From positions 10,677-74,676 of the forward strand of contig DIMG01000010.1 of NCBI GenBank assembly GCA_002425415.1: a stretch of 64,000 nt of DNA. The letters are read 5' to 3'. Position numbers and translations under genes: made by a program. Under the pieces are notes generated by a model that worked only from the letters and a program-made list of their open reading frames with translations, was not told the DNA's origin and searched no databases. Within the stretch, counting starts at the first letter, position 1, and each line of letters opens with the position of its first letter. Below, piece by piece: positions 36,273-45,680 of this stretch. Origin of the DNA: Micavibrio sp. UBA5572 (GTDB lineage Bacteria; Pseudomonadota; Alphaproteobacteria; Micavibrionales; Micavibrionaceae).

Positions 36273-37265
36273 TTAGAAGTTGATTTGTGTACCAACTGTT
36301 ACAGTTGTTGCATCTTCATCAGATTCGTCTTCTTCTGTGTAAGCAACAGAACCACGGAAGGTCATGCCTGGACCGTAGGTGTAAACAACACCACCGGTGT
36401 AACGATCGAGGTCGATTGTATCATCATCGTCGTTTTCGTTCAGGTAAGATAGACCGAGTTTGTATGGGCCAACAGTGTAATCACCGCCAACAACCCATGT
36501 GTCTGTGTCGTTGCTGTCTTCGTCAAGGTTGGTGTAAATTGCACCAAGACCGAAAGCACCGATATCCAAATCAGCACCAACATTCCACTCGTCTACATCG
36601 TTGCCGCCATCAGCATAACCAGCACCGAGGATCACACCTACGTTGCTAACCATACCTTCATAACGAGCAGCCAATTCCCATACATCATCTGTATCTTGAA
36701 CGCCTTCAGCGGAGTTCCCTGTTACATCACGTGAATCGTCACCAGCTTCAGGAGTGAAGGATGCACCAGCTTGGAAACCAGAGTATACTGGAGACAAGTA
36801 AGTGATTTTGTCTGCTTTTGTGCTGAGGTCGTTGTCGTAGTCAGCTGCACCAAAAGTGGTTGGGCTGATGTATTGACGGATACCATCGATGTTGTCGTCT
36901 GCAGAAGGAGCAGCAACTTGCAACAAGTAAGCAGCGCCGTCTTCAGAACCGAAGTTTACGCGACCCCAAGAGCCAGCGAAGTAAGCATAAGATTCATCAA
37001 CATCAAAGCTATCGCCTGAATCGGCTTTTGCTTCGATATGAGCACCAACAGTCAAACCATTGTCCAATGTTGTTTCGCCACCGAAGTGTACTTCTGTGTT
37101 ACGAAGGATGTCCACATCGCGAACGTCATCTTCGTTTGTGTAGTTTACGTAGCCTTTAAAATGACCACCGAGGTTCAATTTAACGCCTGAGTCATCTTGT
37201 GCCATTGCTGGGGAAACAGCAAGGGTCAGAGCAACAGCAGCAGCGCCGAGCATAAGTTTATTCAT
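36273..37265 (-). CDS. Outer-membrane porin (general bacterial porin type)
   Basis: 330 residues. The signal peptide is MNKLMLGAAAVALTLAVSPA with cleavage after MAQ/AMA. The mature chain is Asp-rich with alternating aromatic and small residues of a 16-strand barrel, and ends TVTVGTQINF with the terminal Phe used by the Bam assembly machine. VHFGGETTLDNGLTVGAHIE and WGRVNFGSEDGAAY are porin-like. GGAGGAAT lies before the ATG at 37265. High Asp content in loops suggests cation-selective or calcium-stabilised pores (inference). Confidence 0.88.
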   Translation of the reverse strand: MNKLMLGAAAVALTLAVSPAMAQDDSGVKLNLGGHFKGYVNYTNEDDVRDVDILRNTEVHFGGETTLDNGLTVGAHIEAKADSGDSFDVDESYAYFAGSWGRVNFGSEDGAAYLLQVAAPSADDNIDGIRQYISPTTFGAADYDNDLSTKADKITYLSPVYSGFQAGASFTPEAGDDSRDVTGNSAEGVQDTDDVWELAARYEGMVSNVGVILGAGYADGGNDVDEWNVGADLDIGAFGLGAIYTNLDEDSNDTDTWVVGGDYTVGPYKLGLSYLNENDDDDTIDLDRYTGGVVYTYGPGMTFRGSVAYTEEDESDEDATTVTVGTQINF

Positions 37266-37470
37266 GGAATATTCCTCCAATTAGTGTTGAATTCCGTAGT
37301 CAAGTTCCTGAGAACCAGTACCACACGAGTGTGTCGCTGTTTTTCAGGAATCCAGACAGACACAGGTGCTATATTCCTCTTCCTCAGTCTTTTTTCAAGC
37401 AAATGGAGCAAAGCAATCATAAATCAGAAAAAGGTGTGACATAAAAAACACTATTGTTTTTCATATTTAT

Positions 37471-38445
37471 TCAGGATGTTAGCTGTCCAGCAAATTCCGG
37501 CCCTACACCCGCAATCCACGGATGCGCGTCCCCAGACTCTTCATAGGCTTTTTCCTTTAACAGGCAAGACTCAAGCCCAACTCGATAATTGGGGTAAAGA
37601 AGCTTTACACCCAGATCTATCTTGATCTTGGTATTGCGTACGGATTTATTTTCCGAGTAAAAGCTGATGGTAATCGGTGCCAGATTCGCATCCTCAAAAC
37701 GCACCAATGGGGGAGGCTCCTGACCCAGCAAACGGGAGGCATAAGCAATGACTTCATGGCTTGGCGCAGGCTCATCATCCGCAACGTTGTATATTTCCCC
37801 CGCTTTGGGCGCATGCATCGAATTGACTAGTACTGCCACAATATCATCAACATGGACGCGACAGAATGCATGACCCGGTTTCATAATACGGCGGGCTATG
37901 CCCGATCTGATAGAATCCAATGCACAACGGCCTGGCCCGTATATTCCCGCCAGTCTGAAAATATGGACTGGCAGTTTATGACCGTGGACAAGGGATATCC
38001 ATTGATTTTCAGCACGGGCGCGGCGTGTCCCGCGAATCGTGGATGGGCGTGATGGTGACATTTCATCGACCCATGCACCGTCACGGTCGCCGTACACTCC
38101 GGTCGTTGATAAATATCCAACCCATTCCAGTTCCGGCATCATGTGGATAATATCTTCGGCATGATGTTCGAAGACAATGTCACCTTCCTGACCCGGAGGC
38201 GTCGAAATTAAGAGATGCGTTGTCCCCGCCATCATGGAAAACGGATCGCCCAGAGGCTTGTCATCATCAAAAACGTAAGCTTCCAAGCCATGCGCCCTCA
38301 TGGCTGCCCGTTTTTCTTTCGTCCGCGTCGTTCCGCCGACAACCCATTCTTCTTCACCTGAAACAGATAATGCCCGCAAAGCTTCCGCCAAATGGTGGGC
38401 TGTATAACCATAGCCAAAACAAAATAACTTTTTCTTCTTCGCCAT
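37471..38445 (-). CDS. NAD-dependent epimerase/dehydratase-like SDR (YeeZ-like)
   Basis: 324 residues from MAKKKKLFCFGYGYTA. The N-terminal Rossmann motif FGYGYTAHHLAEAL is the atypical YeeZ form; EWVGYLSTTGVYGDRDG holds the Thr/Tyr region, and HIFRLAGIYGPGR and FCRVHVDDI follow. The substrate is unknown. The frame extends 37 codons upstream without a ribosome site, so this ATG is preferred. It is followed by the porin gene region, probably an independent unit. Confidence 0.8.
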   Translation of the reverse strand: MAKKKKLFCFGYGYTAHHLAEALRALSVSGEEEWVVGGTTRTKEKRAAMRAHGLEAYVFDDDKPLGDPFSMMAGTTHLLISTPPGQEGDIVFEHHAEDIIHMMPELEWVGYLSTTGVYGDRDGAWVDEMSPSRPSTIRGTRRARAENQWISLVHGHKLPVHIFRLAGIYGPGRCALDSIRSGIARRIMKPGHAFCRVHVDDIVAVLVNSMHAPKAGEIYNVADDEPAPSHEVIAYASRLLGQEPPPLVRFEDANLAPITISFYSENKSVRNTKIKIDLGVKLLYPNYRVGLESCLLKEKAYEESGDAHPWIAGVGPEFAGQLTS

Positions 38446-38585
38446 TCTTGATTTTAAATTTCTTTGTAATGTGCTGTCCGAAATCAAATCCTTGATTTTC
38501 GTTGGGCAGAACCAATAATCTATTATTATATAATGCTGCACTTGCGAAAAAGGCAAGAGAAGTTTGCTCCTATCCCGTAAATAGC

Positions 38586-39254
38586 TTAAAAATCAACATT
38601 GCCGTAATGTTTGGCCGGTATATGACCGGGAAGTCTTTCTTCCAAAACACCTTGGAAACTAGGGCGGGACTTTACGCGGGCATACCATTCACGGGCAACC
38701 TGATGCTGATCCCATGGAACATCCCCAATATAATCCACGGTCGATAGATGGGCAGCAGCGGCAATGTCTGCTTGGGAAAAATGATCGCCTGCCAGCCAAT
38801 TCCGTTTTTCACACAAGAAGCTGATGTAATCGAGGTGGTAATGAATATTGGCATGCCCCGCCCGAATGGCAGTCCCGTTTGGTTCTCCCAAACGTAAAAA
38901 CCGTTTCATCATTTTCTCTCCGACCAGATTGTCGGTGACTTCCCGTGAAAATTTTATATCAAACCACGACACCAAGCGTCTTGTTTCTGCCCGTTGTGAG
39001 GAATCCGCGCCTAGAAGGTTAATCTCGGGATAGACCTCTTCCAGATACTCCCCTATGACCCAACTCCCCGAAAGGGTCGTTCCATCTTCTTCAACCAGAA
39101 CCGGAACATCCCCCGCAGGATTGAGAGCCAAAAAATCAGTCCGCCTTTCCCAAACTTTTTCCAGTTTGAGATCGAATACCAATCCCTTTTCCGATAGTAT
39201 GATTCGGATTTTACGGGAAGACGGCTGAAGCCATAGATGAAAAAGTGTGCGCAT
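38586..39254 (-). CDS. Glutathione S-transferase family protein
   Basis: 222 residues. The N-terminal thioredoxin-like domain shows LWLQPSSRKIRIILSEKGLV, LNPAGDVPVLVEEDGTTLSG and WVIGEYLEE, with the cis-Pro before VLV. The all-helical C-terminal domain has NWLAGDHFSQADIAAAAHLS. The start at 39254 avoids a 38-codon extension that overlaps the divergent cytochrome gene. Glutathione conjugation or reduction is likely; the substrate is unknown. Confidence 0.88.
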   Translation of the reverse strand: MRTLFHLWLQPSSRKIRIILSEKGLVFDLKLEKVWERRTDFLALNPAGDVPVLVEEDGTTLSGSWVIGEYLEEVYPEINLLGADSSQRAETRRLVSWFDIKFSREVTDNLVGEKMMKRFLRLGEPNGTAIRAGHANIHYHLDYISFLCEKRNWLAGDHFSQADIAAAAHLSTVDYIGDVPWDQHQVAREWYARVKSRPSFQGVLEERLPGHIPAKHYGNVDF

Positions 39255-39360
39255 CTTGATTTTAGAGTACCCGAATTCTACACTTACGACCAGTGGTGAA
39301 TTGTCACTTCGTTGATATTCATTGCATAGTTTTATTTTTATTTTTATTTTGGGGTCTTTT

Positions 39361-39939
39361 ATGAGCAATCATTACACGCGCGTTGCTATTGTTTTGCACT
39401 GGCTGATCGGCTTATCCATTATTGGCTTGCTCATTCTGGGTTTGACGATGGAAGATTTTCCTGCCGATTATCGTAAGACTGCTTATATGATTCACAAATC
39501 ACTGGGGCTCAGCGTTCTAGTTTTAAGTCTCTTCCGTTTGATATGGAGATTAACGCACCCCGTTCCGGCGCTGCCTTCCGACATGAAAGTCTGGGAAAAA
39601 TTTGCAGCACACGCCGTCCATGCCGGACTTTATTTTTTGATGATTGCTTTGCCGCTCACCGGATGGGCTCTGGTTTCAAGTAGCCCCAGAGGTTTTCCGA
39701 CGATCTGGTTTGGTTTGTTCGAATGGCCTCCTCTGCCGGTTTTATCCGAAATCGTCAATAAAAAAGAAGTTTCCCACAGTTTTGCAAATATTCATGAAAT
39801 TTTAGCGTGGATTGCAATCAGCCTGATTCTTCTTCATCTGGGTGCGGCGTTGAAACATCATTTTATAACTCGTGATGGCATATTGGTCAGGATGTTGCCG
39901 TTTTTGAAGCCTTTGTCTTTAACAAAGAAAGATATGTAG
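39361..39939 (+). CDS. cybB: Cytochrome b561
   Basis: 192 residues. It is a four-helix di-haem inner-membrane cytochrome that passes electrons from quinol, probably to oxygen or superoxide. RVAIVLHWLIGLSIIGLLIL, YMIHKSLGLSVLVLSLFRLI and FANIHEILAWIAISLILLHL supply His ligands in helices 1, 2 and 4. The ATG at 39361 has GGGGTC 5 nt upstream. The ORF frame opens earlier but in the divergent GST leader. Confidence 0.9.
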   Translation: MSNHYTRVAIVLHWLIGLSIIGLLILGLTMEDFPADYRKTAYMIHKSLGLSVLVLSLFRLIWRLTHPVPALPSDMKVWEKFAAHAVHAGLYFLMIALPLTGWALVSSSPRGFPTIWFGLFEWPPLPVLSEIVNKKEVSHSFANIHEILAWIAISLILLHLGAALKHHFITRDGILVRMLPFLKPLSLTKKDM

Positions 39940-40059
39940 CGGTTTCAAACCCCGCAATGTCAAAAATCGAGAGAAAATTTCCTTGTCTTTGCTATGGCAA
40001 TCAGGCAGTTTGTGCCTTCGCAGAATTGTATCTCTAATAATGAAACGAGACTTGGTATT

Positions 40060-40851
40060 ATGACCGAATTTTTTCACGCCTTTCTTCTTGGAATCGTAGA
40101 GGGTTTTACCGAGTTTTTGCCCATCTCTTCAACAGGACATCTGATTTTGGCCGGAGATGCGTTGGGATTTCATATACCAATCGCCAAAATGTTTATGGTT
40201 GTTATCCAATTGGGCGCGATTTTATCGGTTTGCTGGCTTTATCGTGTACGTCTGTTTGACGTGGCTTTGCATCTGAACGAGAAGAAACAACAAAATTTTG
40301 TCCTTAAAATTATTGTCGCTTTTATGCCTGCTGCCGTGATCGGCCTTTCCTTTCATCATATTATTGAAGAAAAGCTCTTTTCGCCCCTTATCGTGTCAAT
40401 CTTTCTGGTTGTCGGTGGGGTTGCCATTGCCGTTATCGAAAAATTCAAGCCTGAAGCCACTACACAAACAATCGATGATATTTCTATCAAGCAGGCTTTT
40501 ATGATCGGATGCGCGCAAATAGTCTCTCTTGTTCCGGGCACTTCACGTTCCGGCGCAACCATTATGGGCGGGATGCTGGCCAAACTTGATCGCAAAGCAG
40601 CCACAGAATTTTCATTCTTTCTGGCTATTCCGGTTATGTTCGGCGCAACTTTTCTTGATATTTTTAAATACGGCACCTCTTTGACACCGCAAGATATTCT
40701 GGTGATTGCCGTCGGGTTTATTGTGTCATTCTTTGCGGGTCTGGCCTCTATCAAATTTTTGGTCAAATTTGTTGGGTCGCATAGTTTTATGCCCTTTGCT
40801 ATTTACCGCATTTTGTTCGGTGGAGCCATGCTGGTCTATTACACGCTTTAG
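40060..40851 (+). CDS. uppP: Undecaprenyl-diphosphatase (BacA)
   Basis: 263 residues. It recycles undecaprenyl pyrophosphate for cell-wall and LPS synthesis. The two catalytic motifs are EGFTEFLPISSTGHLIL and LVPGTSRSGATIMGG, within seven to eight membrane helices. The start at MTEFFHAFLLGIVEG (40060) agrees with the family; the frame extends 22 codons upstream without support. Its stop overlaps the convergent rsmD stop. Confidence 0.95.
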   Translation: MTEFFHAFLLGIVEGFTEFLPISSTGHLILAGDALGFHIPIAKMFMVVIQLGAILSVCWLYRVRLFDVALHLNEKKQQNFVLKIIVAFMPAAVIGLSFHHIIEEKLFSPLIVSIFLVVGGVAIAVIEKFKPEATTQTIDDISIKQAFMIGCAQIVSLVPGTSRSGATIMGGMLAKLDRKAATEFSFFLAIPVMFGATFLDIFKYGTSLTPQDILVIAVGFIVSFFAGLASIKFLVKFVGSHSFMPFAIYRILFGGAMLVYYTL

Positions 40852-41393
40852 ATTTTCATGAATCTGACTATGGTTTCGCCATAGGATTTTTCAAAATCGA
40901 TTGTCCCAAAAGCGGATGGACATCTCCATTCCTTTTCACTTTCAAGAACAATCCATGCCCCATCGTTCAACCAATTTCCGTTTTTTAGATTGATTAGAGT
41001 TGGTTCGATCAAACTCTTTCGATAGGGCGGATCAAGAAAAACCAAATCAAATTTTTCTGTTGCTTGCGGCCTTGTACCAATTTTTGTAACATCTTCTTGT
41101 TTGAAAATGGTGGTTTTATCCAGTTTCAAAGCACGGGCATTATCTTGTGCGAGAGAAAGGGAAACACGCGAGACATCACAAAAAAATGCGCTGGCAGCCC
41201 CTTGGGACAAGGCCTCAAGACCCAATGCACCCGTGCCACAAAATCCATCAAGAACATGGGCATCCACAACTGCCCCACGAGAAAACAGAGCGTTGAATAT
41301 TGCAAGGCGAACTTTATCTGTGGTTGGCCGGATGTCTTGACCTTGTGGTGTTTTTAGAGGATGGCCTCTGCATGTTCCGCCAATAATCCGCAT
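40848..41393 (-). CDS. rsmD: 16S rRNA (guanine966-N2)-methyltransferase
   Basis: 181 residues. The SAM-binding motif is LDGFCGTGALGLEALSQGA, the catalytic motif is LVFLDPPYRKS, and the N-terminus MRIIGGTCRGHPLKTPQG with RPTTDKVRLAIFNAL is characteristic of RsmD. It methylates G966 of 16S rRNA. It lies 23 nt after the RluB-type gene in the same direction, a frequent pairing. Confidence 0.95.
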   Translation of the reverse strand: MRIIGGTCRGHPLKTPQGQDIRPTTDKVRLAIFNALFSRGAVVDAHVLDGFCGTGALGLEALSQGAASAFFCDVSRVSLSLAQDNARALKLDKTTIFKQEDVTKIGTRPQATEKFDLVFLDPPYRKSLIEPTLINLKNGNWLNDGAWIVLESEKEWRCPSAFGTIDFEKSYGETIVRFMKI

Positions 41394-41416
41394 TGATATT
41401 CAGCCCGAAAATCTTT

Positions 41417-42196
41417 CTAGTATATTTGTTTGACAATATCTGCCGGTAATTTTTCTTTAACCTGACGTTGAGGCAGTTCAAACAAATCTCCGCGTTGGAG
41501 TGTCCCCAAATCAAACGGCCCGTAAGACAGACGAATAAGACGCGAGACCTGATAGCCCAAAGCCTCCATCACGTTACGGATTTCTCGATTTTTTCCTTCG
41601 GTCAAAGTCATGGTCACCCAAACATTTGTGCTATCAGATTTTTGCTGATCATCAATATAGGCGTGGATTGCGCCATAACGGACACCGTTCCAAACCAAAC
41701 CTTTTTGTAATTTATCCAGCTTTTCGGCAAGGGCGGCCTGACCACCGCGCCCCGTTGCGTGAACACGCACACGATATGTCCGTTTCAAGCCTGTCGATGG
41801 AAGTTCCAGTAAGCGTGATAATCCGCCATCATTGGTCAAAAGAAGCAAGCCTTCAGTGTTCAAATCCAGTCGTCCAACACTAATCAAACGCGGTAAATCC
41901 TTGGGCATTTTTTCAAAAACAGTCGGGCGGCCTTCCGGATCTTTGGCTGTCGTAATCAAGCCTGACGGCTTATGATACAAAAACAGGCGCGGTTGTTCTT
42001 TTTTTCCAAGTTTATTGCCATCTACAACCAAATTATCGCCTTCGGTGATAAAAGTTGCCGGTGTTGTTACCGTTTGGCCGTTGAGTTGGACACGTCCGTC
42101 TTCGATCATCCGTTCGGCATCACGCCGAGAGGCCACGCCCAGCCTTGCCATGACTTTAGCGATCCGCTCGCCCCGTTCGGGATTGTTAATATCCAT
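41417..42196 (-). CDS. rluB: 23S rRNA pseudouridine synthase, RluB family
   Basis: About 259 residues. An N-terminal S4 RNA-binding domain (RIAKVMARLGVASRRDAERM) is followed by the synthase domain with the catalytic Asp in SVGRLDLNTEGLLLLTNDG and the RNA-contact segment GKNREIRNVMEALGY. The start is the ATG at 42196 with GGAA about 10 nt upstream; an ATG at 42220 is also possible. It is divergent from tadA with a very short gap. RluE/RluF-type substrate specificity cannot be ruled out. Confidence 0.9.
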   Translation of the reverse strand: MDINNPERGERIAKVMARLGVASRRDAERMIEDGRVQLNGQTVTTPATFITEGDNLVVDGNKLGKKEQPRLFLYHKPSGLITTAKDPEGRPTVFEKMPKDLPRLISVGRLDLNTEGLLLLTNDGGLSRLLELPSTGLKRTYRVRVHATGRGGQAALAEKLDKLQKGLVWNGVRYGAIHAYIDDQQKSDSTNVWVTMTLTEGKNREIRNVMEALGYQVSRLIRLSYGPFDLGTLQRGDLFELPQRQVKEKLPADIVKQIY

Positions 42197-42232
42197 TTTG
42201 CTTTTTTCCGCATTTCTCATTAGAACAGTTTT

Positions 42233-42694
42233 ATGAGTGATGACATTTACCATACAAGAATGCAAGCGGCACTGGAAGAGGCACGTTGTGCTGCCCTGCG
42301 CGATGAAGTCCCCATCGGCGCGGTTCTGGTTCATCGCGAGAGCGGCGAGATCAAAGCACGTGCCGGAAACCGTACCATCGAATTATGTGACCCCACTGCC
42401 CATGCCGAAATTCAGGTTATTCGCACTGTTTGTCTGGCTGTTCAGGCACAACGGCTCCCAGAGTATGATTTGTATGTTAGTCTTGAGCCATGCCCGATGT
42501 GTGCAGCGGCCATTAGTTTTGCACGGATCGAAACTGTCTATTTCGGGGCAGCCGACCCCAAAAGCGGCGGATTGACCTCTTCGGTCAATCTTTATTCCCA
42601 CGCCCCGTTGCATCACAAACCAAAAATTGTCAGTGGGCTATTGGAAGAAGAGTGTGCGCAGATTCTTAGAGAATTTTTTAAGGCCAAGCGTTAA
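42233..42694 (+). CDS. tadA: tRNA-specific adenosine deaminase
   Basis: 153 residues. It converts A34 to inosine in tRNA-Arg(ACG). The zinc motif is PTAHAEIQVIR (HAE) with LEPCPMCAAAI (PCxxC), and GAADPKSGG follows. The length is normal. It is divergent from rluB and converges with an unknown membrane protein gene. Confidence 0.95.
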   Translation: MSDDIYHTRMQAALEEARCAALRDEVPIGAVLVHRESGEIKARAGNRTIELCDPTAHAEIQVIRTVCLAVQAQRLPEYDLYVSLEPCPMCAAAISFARIETVYFGAADPKSGGLTSSVNLYSHAPLHHKPKIVSGLLEEECAQILREFFKAKR

Positions 42695-42702
42695 ATAGCC
42701 CT

Positions 42703-43218
42703 CTAACGCGGGATCATATCTGATTTGGGCGGTTCTATTTTAGGGCATTCAAACCCTTCCCTTCTAACTTCTACGCCTTTTTTGCAATCATTCAGCAAGC
42801 TCAGACGATCGACCTCTAAGACAACCGATGTGATCACTGAATTAAATGTCATCGCGAGAACCCCTGCCATCAAGGCACTTGATCTGACTTCTTTTTTTGT
42901 CGATAGAAAGATCGCGCCGAGGCTCATAACGTTAAACCCAAAAGGGCTTACGACCATTGATATATTATTCAGGGCATTGGCAGAACCAACGGATAACGCA
43001 ACATAACCCATACTTTTTCGAAACAGAACAGGAAGGGTATAAGCTGCCAATAATCCTACGGCGATATACTTCCCTGTACGAGGTTCATCTATCAATGTGC
43101 CCGCACTGGTCAGGAGTGTGGGCATGGACATTTTTACAAAAACTTCTCTTCCTCTTGTTGGCGGTGCATCAATTTTTTTATTTCTGCTATTGTCTAAATT
43201 ACCCACTCTGTTTGTCAT
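42703..43218 (-). CDS. Membrane protein of unknown function
   Basis: About 171 residues from MTNRVGNLDNSRNKK. Hydrophobic segments at TGKYIAVGLLAAYTLPVLF, SMGYVALSVGSANALNNISM, NVMSLGAIFL and ALMAGVLAMTFNSVITSVVL suggest three to four membrane spans; the C-terminal tail is polar with two Cys (NDCKKGVEV and FECPKIEPP). The ATG at 43218 has AAGGG about 10 nt upstream; 43245 is an alternative. No family is recognised. Confidence 0.6.
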   Translation of the reverse strand: MTNRVGNLDNSRNKKIDAPPTRGREVFVKMSMPTLLTSAGTLIDEPRTGKYIAVGLLAAYTLPVLFRKSMGYVALSVGSANALNNISMVVSPFGFNVMSLGAIFLSTKKEVRSSALMAGVLAMTFNSVITSVVLEVDRLSLLNDCKKGVEVRREGFECPKIEPPKSDMIPR

Positions 43219-43274
43219 TCCTAAATACCCTTTTCGTAATTTCATTAACATAATGCGTAATTGTGGGCAAGGAA

Positions 43275-43303
43275 AAACCCGCTGATGGTTATCAAGCGGG
43301 TTT
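43275..43303 (-). terminator. Terminator after gcrA
   Basis: AAACCCGCT (43275-43283) pairs with AGCGGGTTT (43295-43303), and an inner GAT/ATC closes the loop. On the minus strand a T-run (43277-43273) follows. It lies about 35 nt after the gcrA stop. Confidence 0.8.
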
Positions 43304-43337
43304 GGTTCTTTATAAGATGTGGTAATCTCTTGACGAT

Positions 43338-43868
43338 TTAAGCAGCCGTTACCTTCTTACGAATAACATCTGTATCGATTTTGGCCAAATCATCAATGCG
43401 CATTTTGTTCTTGGTATTGACTTGATAAGCCAAGCGGCAATGGTGATCGCAATATATCATTCCTTCGGATGCCTGACCGCCACAAAATTTGAACCCTTCC
43501 TCTTTCGGGTCACCCACTGGCCAGCGGCACATCTTTTCTTTCAGTTCAATCAACTGAACCCCTTCGCCAATACAAAAATCCGGTTCGATTTTCGGCATTA
43601 TCACAGGAGCGATCATATCACGGCTGGTTACTTTGTTGATTGTCCGCGCTGTCCTCGGCTCGGATGGTTTTCGTGGTGCGCGGGCAACAACTGCTCCTTC
43701 ACCATTTTCCTGAATGGGAGAAACACGACCTGATAATTTCAGACGGTGTGCCTTTCCAATCACTGCGTTTCTTGTGACACCACCAATCAGCTTGGCAATC
43801 TCGGCGGCTGTCTTGCCTTCTCCCCATAATCTTTTGAGAAGCGCAACGCGTTCATCAGTCCAGCTCAT
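43338..43868 (-). CDS. gcrA: GcrA cell-cycle regulator
   Basis: 176 residues. GcrA binds CcrM-methylated GANTC sites with sigma70 RNA polymerase and drives cell-cycle genes; it is confined to Alphaproteobacteria. The N-terminal DNA-binding part is MSWTDERVALLKRLWGEGKT with AAEIAKLIGG and TRNAVIGKAHRLKL, and the C-terminal sigma-interaction part has CRWPVGDP and FCGGQASEGMIYCDHHCRLAY. GGAGGAG lies before the ATG. GANTC sites cluster immediately upstream. Confidence 0.96.
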   Translation of the reverse strand: MSWTDERVALLKRLWGEGKTAAEIAKLIGGVTRNAVIGKAHRLKLSGRVSPIQENGEGAVVARAPRKPSEPRTARTINKVTSRDMIAPVIMPKIEPDFCIGEGVQLIELKEKMCRWPVGDPKEEGFKFCGGQASEGMIYCDHHCRLAYQVNTKNKMRIDDLAKIDTDVIRKKVTAA

Positions 43869-43967
43869 ATCTTATTTTCTCCTCCAGTTTTTGATCCATT
43901 TCGTAACGAACGGGTATAAAATTTGTTACGAATTTTCTTGGAACTGAAGTTACCTTATCAAAGGGAT

Positions 43968-44033
43968 GATTCGTAGCTCAAGAATCCCTGATTCGTTTTT
44001 CGCTTTTATCCACAGCGAAGACGCAATTGATTC
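43968..44033. promoter_or_regulatory. GANTC (CcrM site) cluster upstream of gcrA
   Basis: Four GANTC sites lie at 43968-43972, 43982-43986, 43990-43994 and 44029-44033, within 66 nt of the intergenic region between era and gcrA. About one per 256 nt is expected by chance. GANTC is the CcrM methylation site and GcrA's recognition element, so methylation-dependent autoregulation of gcrA is a reasonable inference. Confidence 0.55.
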
Positions 44034-44044
44034 TTTTTTTGGAG

Positions 44045-44962
44045 TTATGCACCGGAATCAAGACCCCATTCCGAGTAATAATCGGGATCGTCTTTCCATT
44101 TTGTCGTGACGCGGACAAATAATTTCAGATGAACAGTTGTATCCAACATCTTTTCAAGCTCAACACGGGCACATGTTCCGATTTCACGCAGACGACTTCC
44201 TCCCTTACCAAGAATGATGGCTTTGAGATTGTCACGCGTCACGTGAATGGTCTGTTGAAGACGGATGCTGCCGTTGTCAAACGGTTCCCAGACTTCGGTT
44301 TCAACCGTGATTTCATAAGGGACTTCTTCATGTAATTGTAAAAAGACTTGTTCTCTTGTCAGTTCGGCCGCCAGCAAGCGCATCGGCATATCCGAAATCT
44401 GATCTTCATCATACAACCAGATTCCTTTCGGCAAATGTTGAACGCACTCTTTCAATACGTCTTCCACTCCATCCCCTGTTTTTGCAGAAATCATAAAAGT
44501 GGCCGTAAACGGGCATAAATTATTCATCATCACAGCCAATTCCAATAATTTTGGTTTGGCAATGGCATCGACTTTATTCAGCAATAAAAAAACAGGGCGA
44601 TCTTTAACAATCTGACTTAATCGTTCCAGTACTTTGCGATCATTTTCATTGGGCCCTTTCTTTTTTGAATCAAAAATATAAGCCACCATATCGCCTTCGT
44701 CTGCACCCGACCATGCCGCCGATACCATCGCCCGTTCCAATCGGGTTGACGCCGTGAACAGGCCGGGTGTATCCACCAAAATGACTTGTGCCTGATCTTT
44801 TATCACAATGCCCATAATGCGATTACGTGTGGTTTGAACTTTCGGAGAAACAATCGATACTTTTGATCCAACCAATTGATTGACCAGCGTTGATTTTCCC
44901 GCATTCGGTGCGCCAATCACAGCGACATAGCCGCAGGAGCGGTCTTGTTGAGTTTCGGTCAT
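44045..44962 (-). CDS. era: GTPase Era
   Basis: 305 residues. Era binds the 16S rRNA 3' end and helps 30S maturation. The G1 motif is GAPNAGKST, G3 is DTPGLF, and G4 is NKVD; the C-terminal KH domain has VTRDNLKAIILGKGGSRLRE. It starts 1 nt after the rnc stop, so translation is probably coupled. No recO follows, whereas recO often does in this gene order. Confidence 0.97.
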   Translation of the reverse strand: MTETQQDRSCGYVAVIGAPNAGKSTLVNQLVGSKVSIVSPKVQTTRNRIMGIVIKDQAQVILVDTPGLFTASTRLERAMVSAAWSGADEGDMVAYIFDSKKKGPNENDRKVLERLSQIVKDRPVFLLLNKVDAIAKPKLLELAVMMNNLCPFTATFMISAKTGDGVEDVLKECVQHLPKGIWLYDEDQISDMPMRLLAAELTREQVFLQLHEEVPYEITVETEVWEPFDNGSIRLQQTIHVTRDNLKAIILGKGGSRLREIGTCARVELEKMLDTTVHLKLFVRVTTKWKDDPDYYSEWGLDSGA

Positions 44963-44963
44963 A

Positions 44964-45680
44964 TTATTTTTTATCTTTCAAAAAATCATAAAGAGTTTGT
45001 GCTGCCTGTTTTTCTGCGGCGCGTCTGGATGTTCCGGTTGCTGTGACCGGATCATAGCCTTCCAAAGAAACCTGAATAGTAAAAACAGGCGCATGATCGG
45101 GGCCTTCCCGTTCAATAATCTCATATTGAGGGATAGGCAATTTTCGTCCTTGCGCCCATTCCTGTAACGCCGTTTTCGAGTCCACAGGCGGTTGAACCAG
45201 CGTGTAGATTTTATCACCCCATAAAGATGTGATGACTTCCTGACAGGCAACATAGCCATGATCGAGAAAAACAGCCCCGATGATTGCTTCCATACAATCA
45301 GCCAGAAGATTTTCCTGTGTGCGTCCGCCAGACGCACTTTCAGAAGCCGATGTCCGAACAATTTCAGATAAATCCAGATCATTGGCGATTTGTGCCAGAG
45401 TTTGAGTGCAGGCCAAAGCCGAATGGCGCCGCGCCAAAGAGCCTTCATTTTCGTAGGGAAAACATCGATAAAGAATTTCAGCAACCACAAGACCCAGAAC
45501 CCTATCACCCAAAAATTCAAGGCGTTCGTAATTGTCTTCTTCGGTCACACTGGCATGAGTCAAGGCGTGACTCAAATGATCCGGATTTTTAAAATAATAC
45601 CCCAAACGATCCTGAAAAACTTTGAGCCTCATTGTCAGCTCTTCATTTTCCTGGTTTATCTCGGGTGAACGCTTACTCAT
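44964..45680 (-). CDS. rnc: Ribonuclease III
   Basis: 238 residues. It cleaves double-stranded RNA in rRNA processing. The signature NYERLEFLGDRVLGLVVAEI contains the catalytic acidic residues, and the C-terminal dsRNA-binding domain (about residues 165-235) ends with TSRRAAEKQAAQTLYDFL. The start is adjacent to the lepB stop (no gap). Confidence 0.97.
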   Translation of the reverse strand: MSKRSPEINQENEELTMRLKVFQDRLGYYFKNPDHLSHALTHASVTEEDNYERLEFLGDRVLGLVVAEILYRCFPYENEGSLARRHSALACTQTLAQIANDLDLSEIVRTSASESASGGRTQENLLADCMEAIIGAVFLDHGYVACQEVITSLWGDKIYTLVQPPVDSKTALQEWAQGRKLPIPQYEIIEREGPDHAPVFTIQVSLEGYDPVTATGTSRRAAEKQAAQTLYDFLKDKK

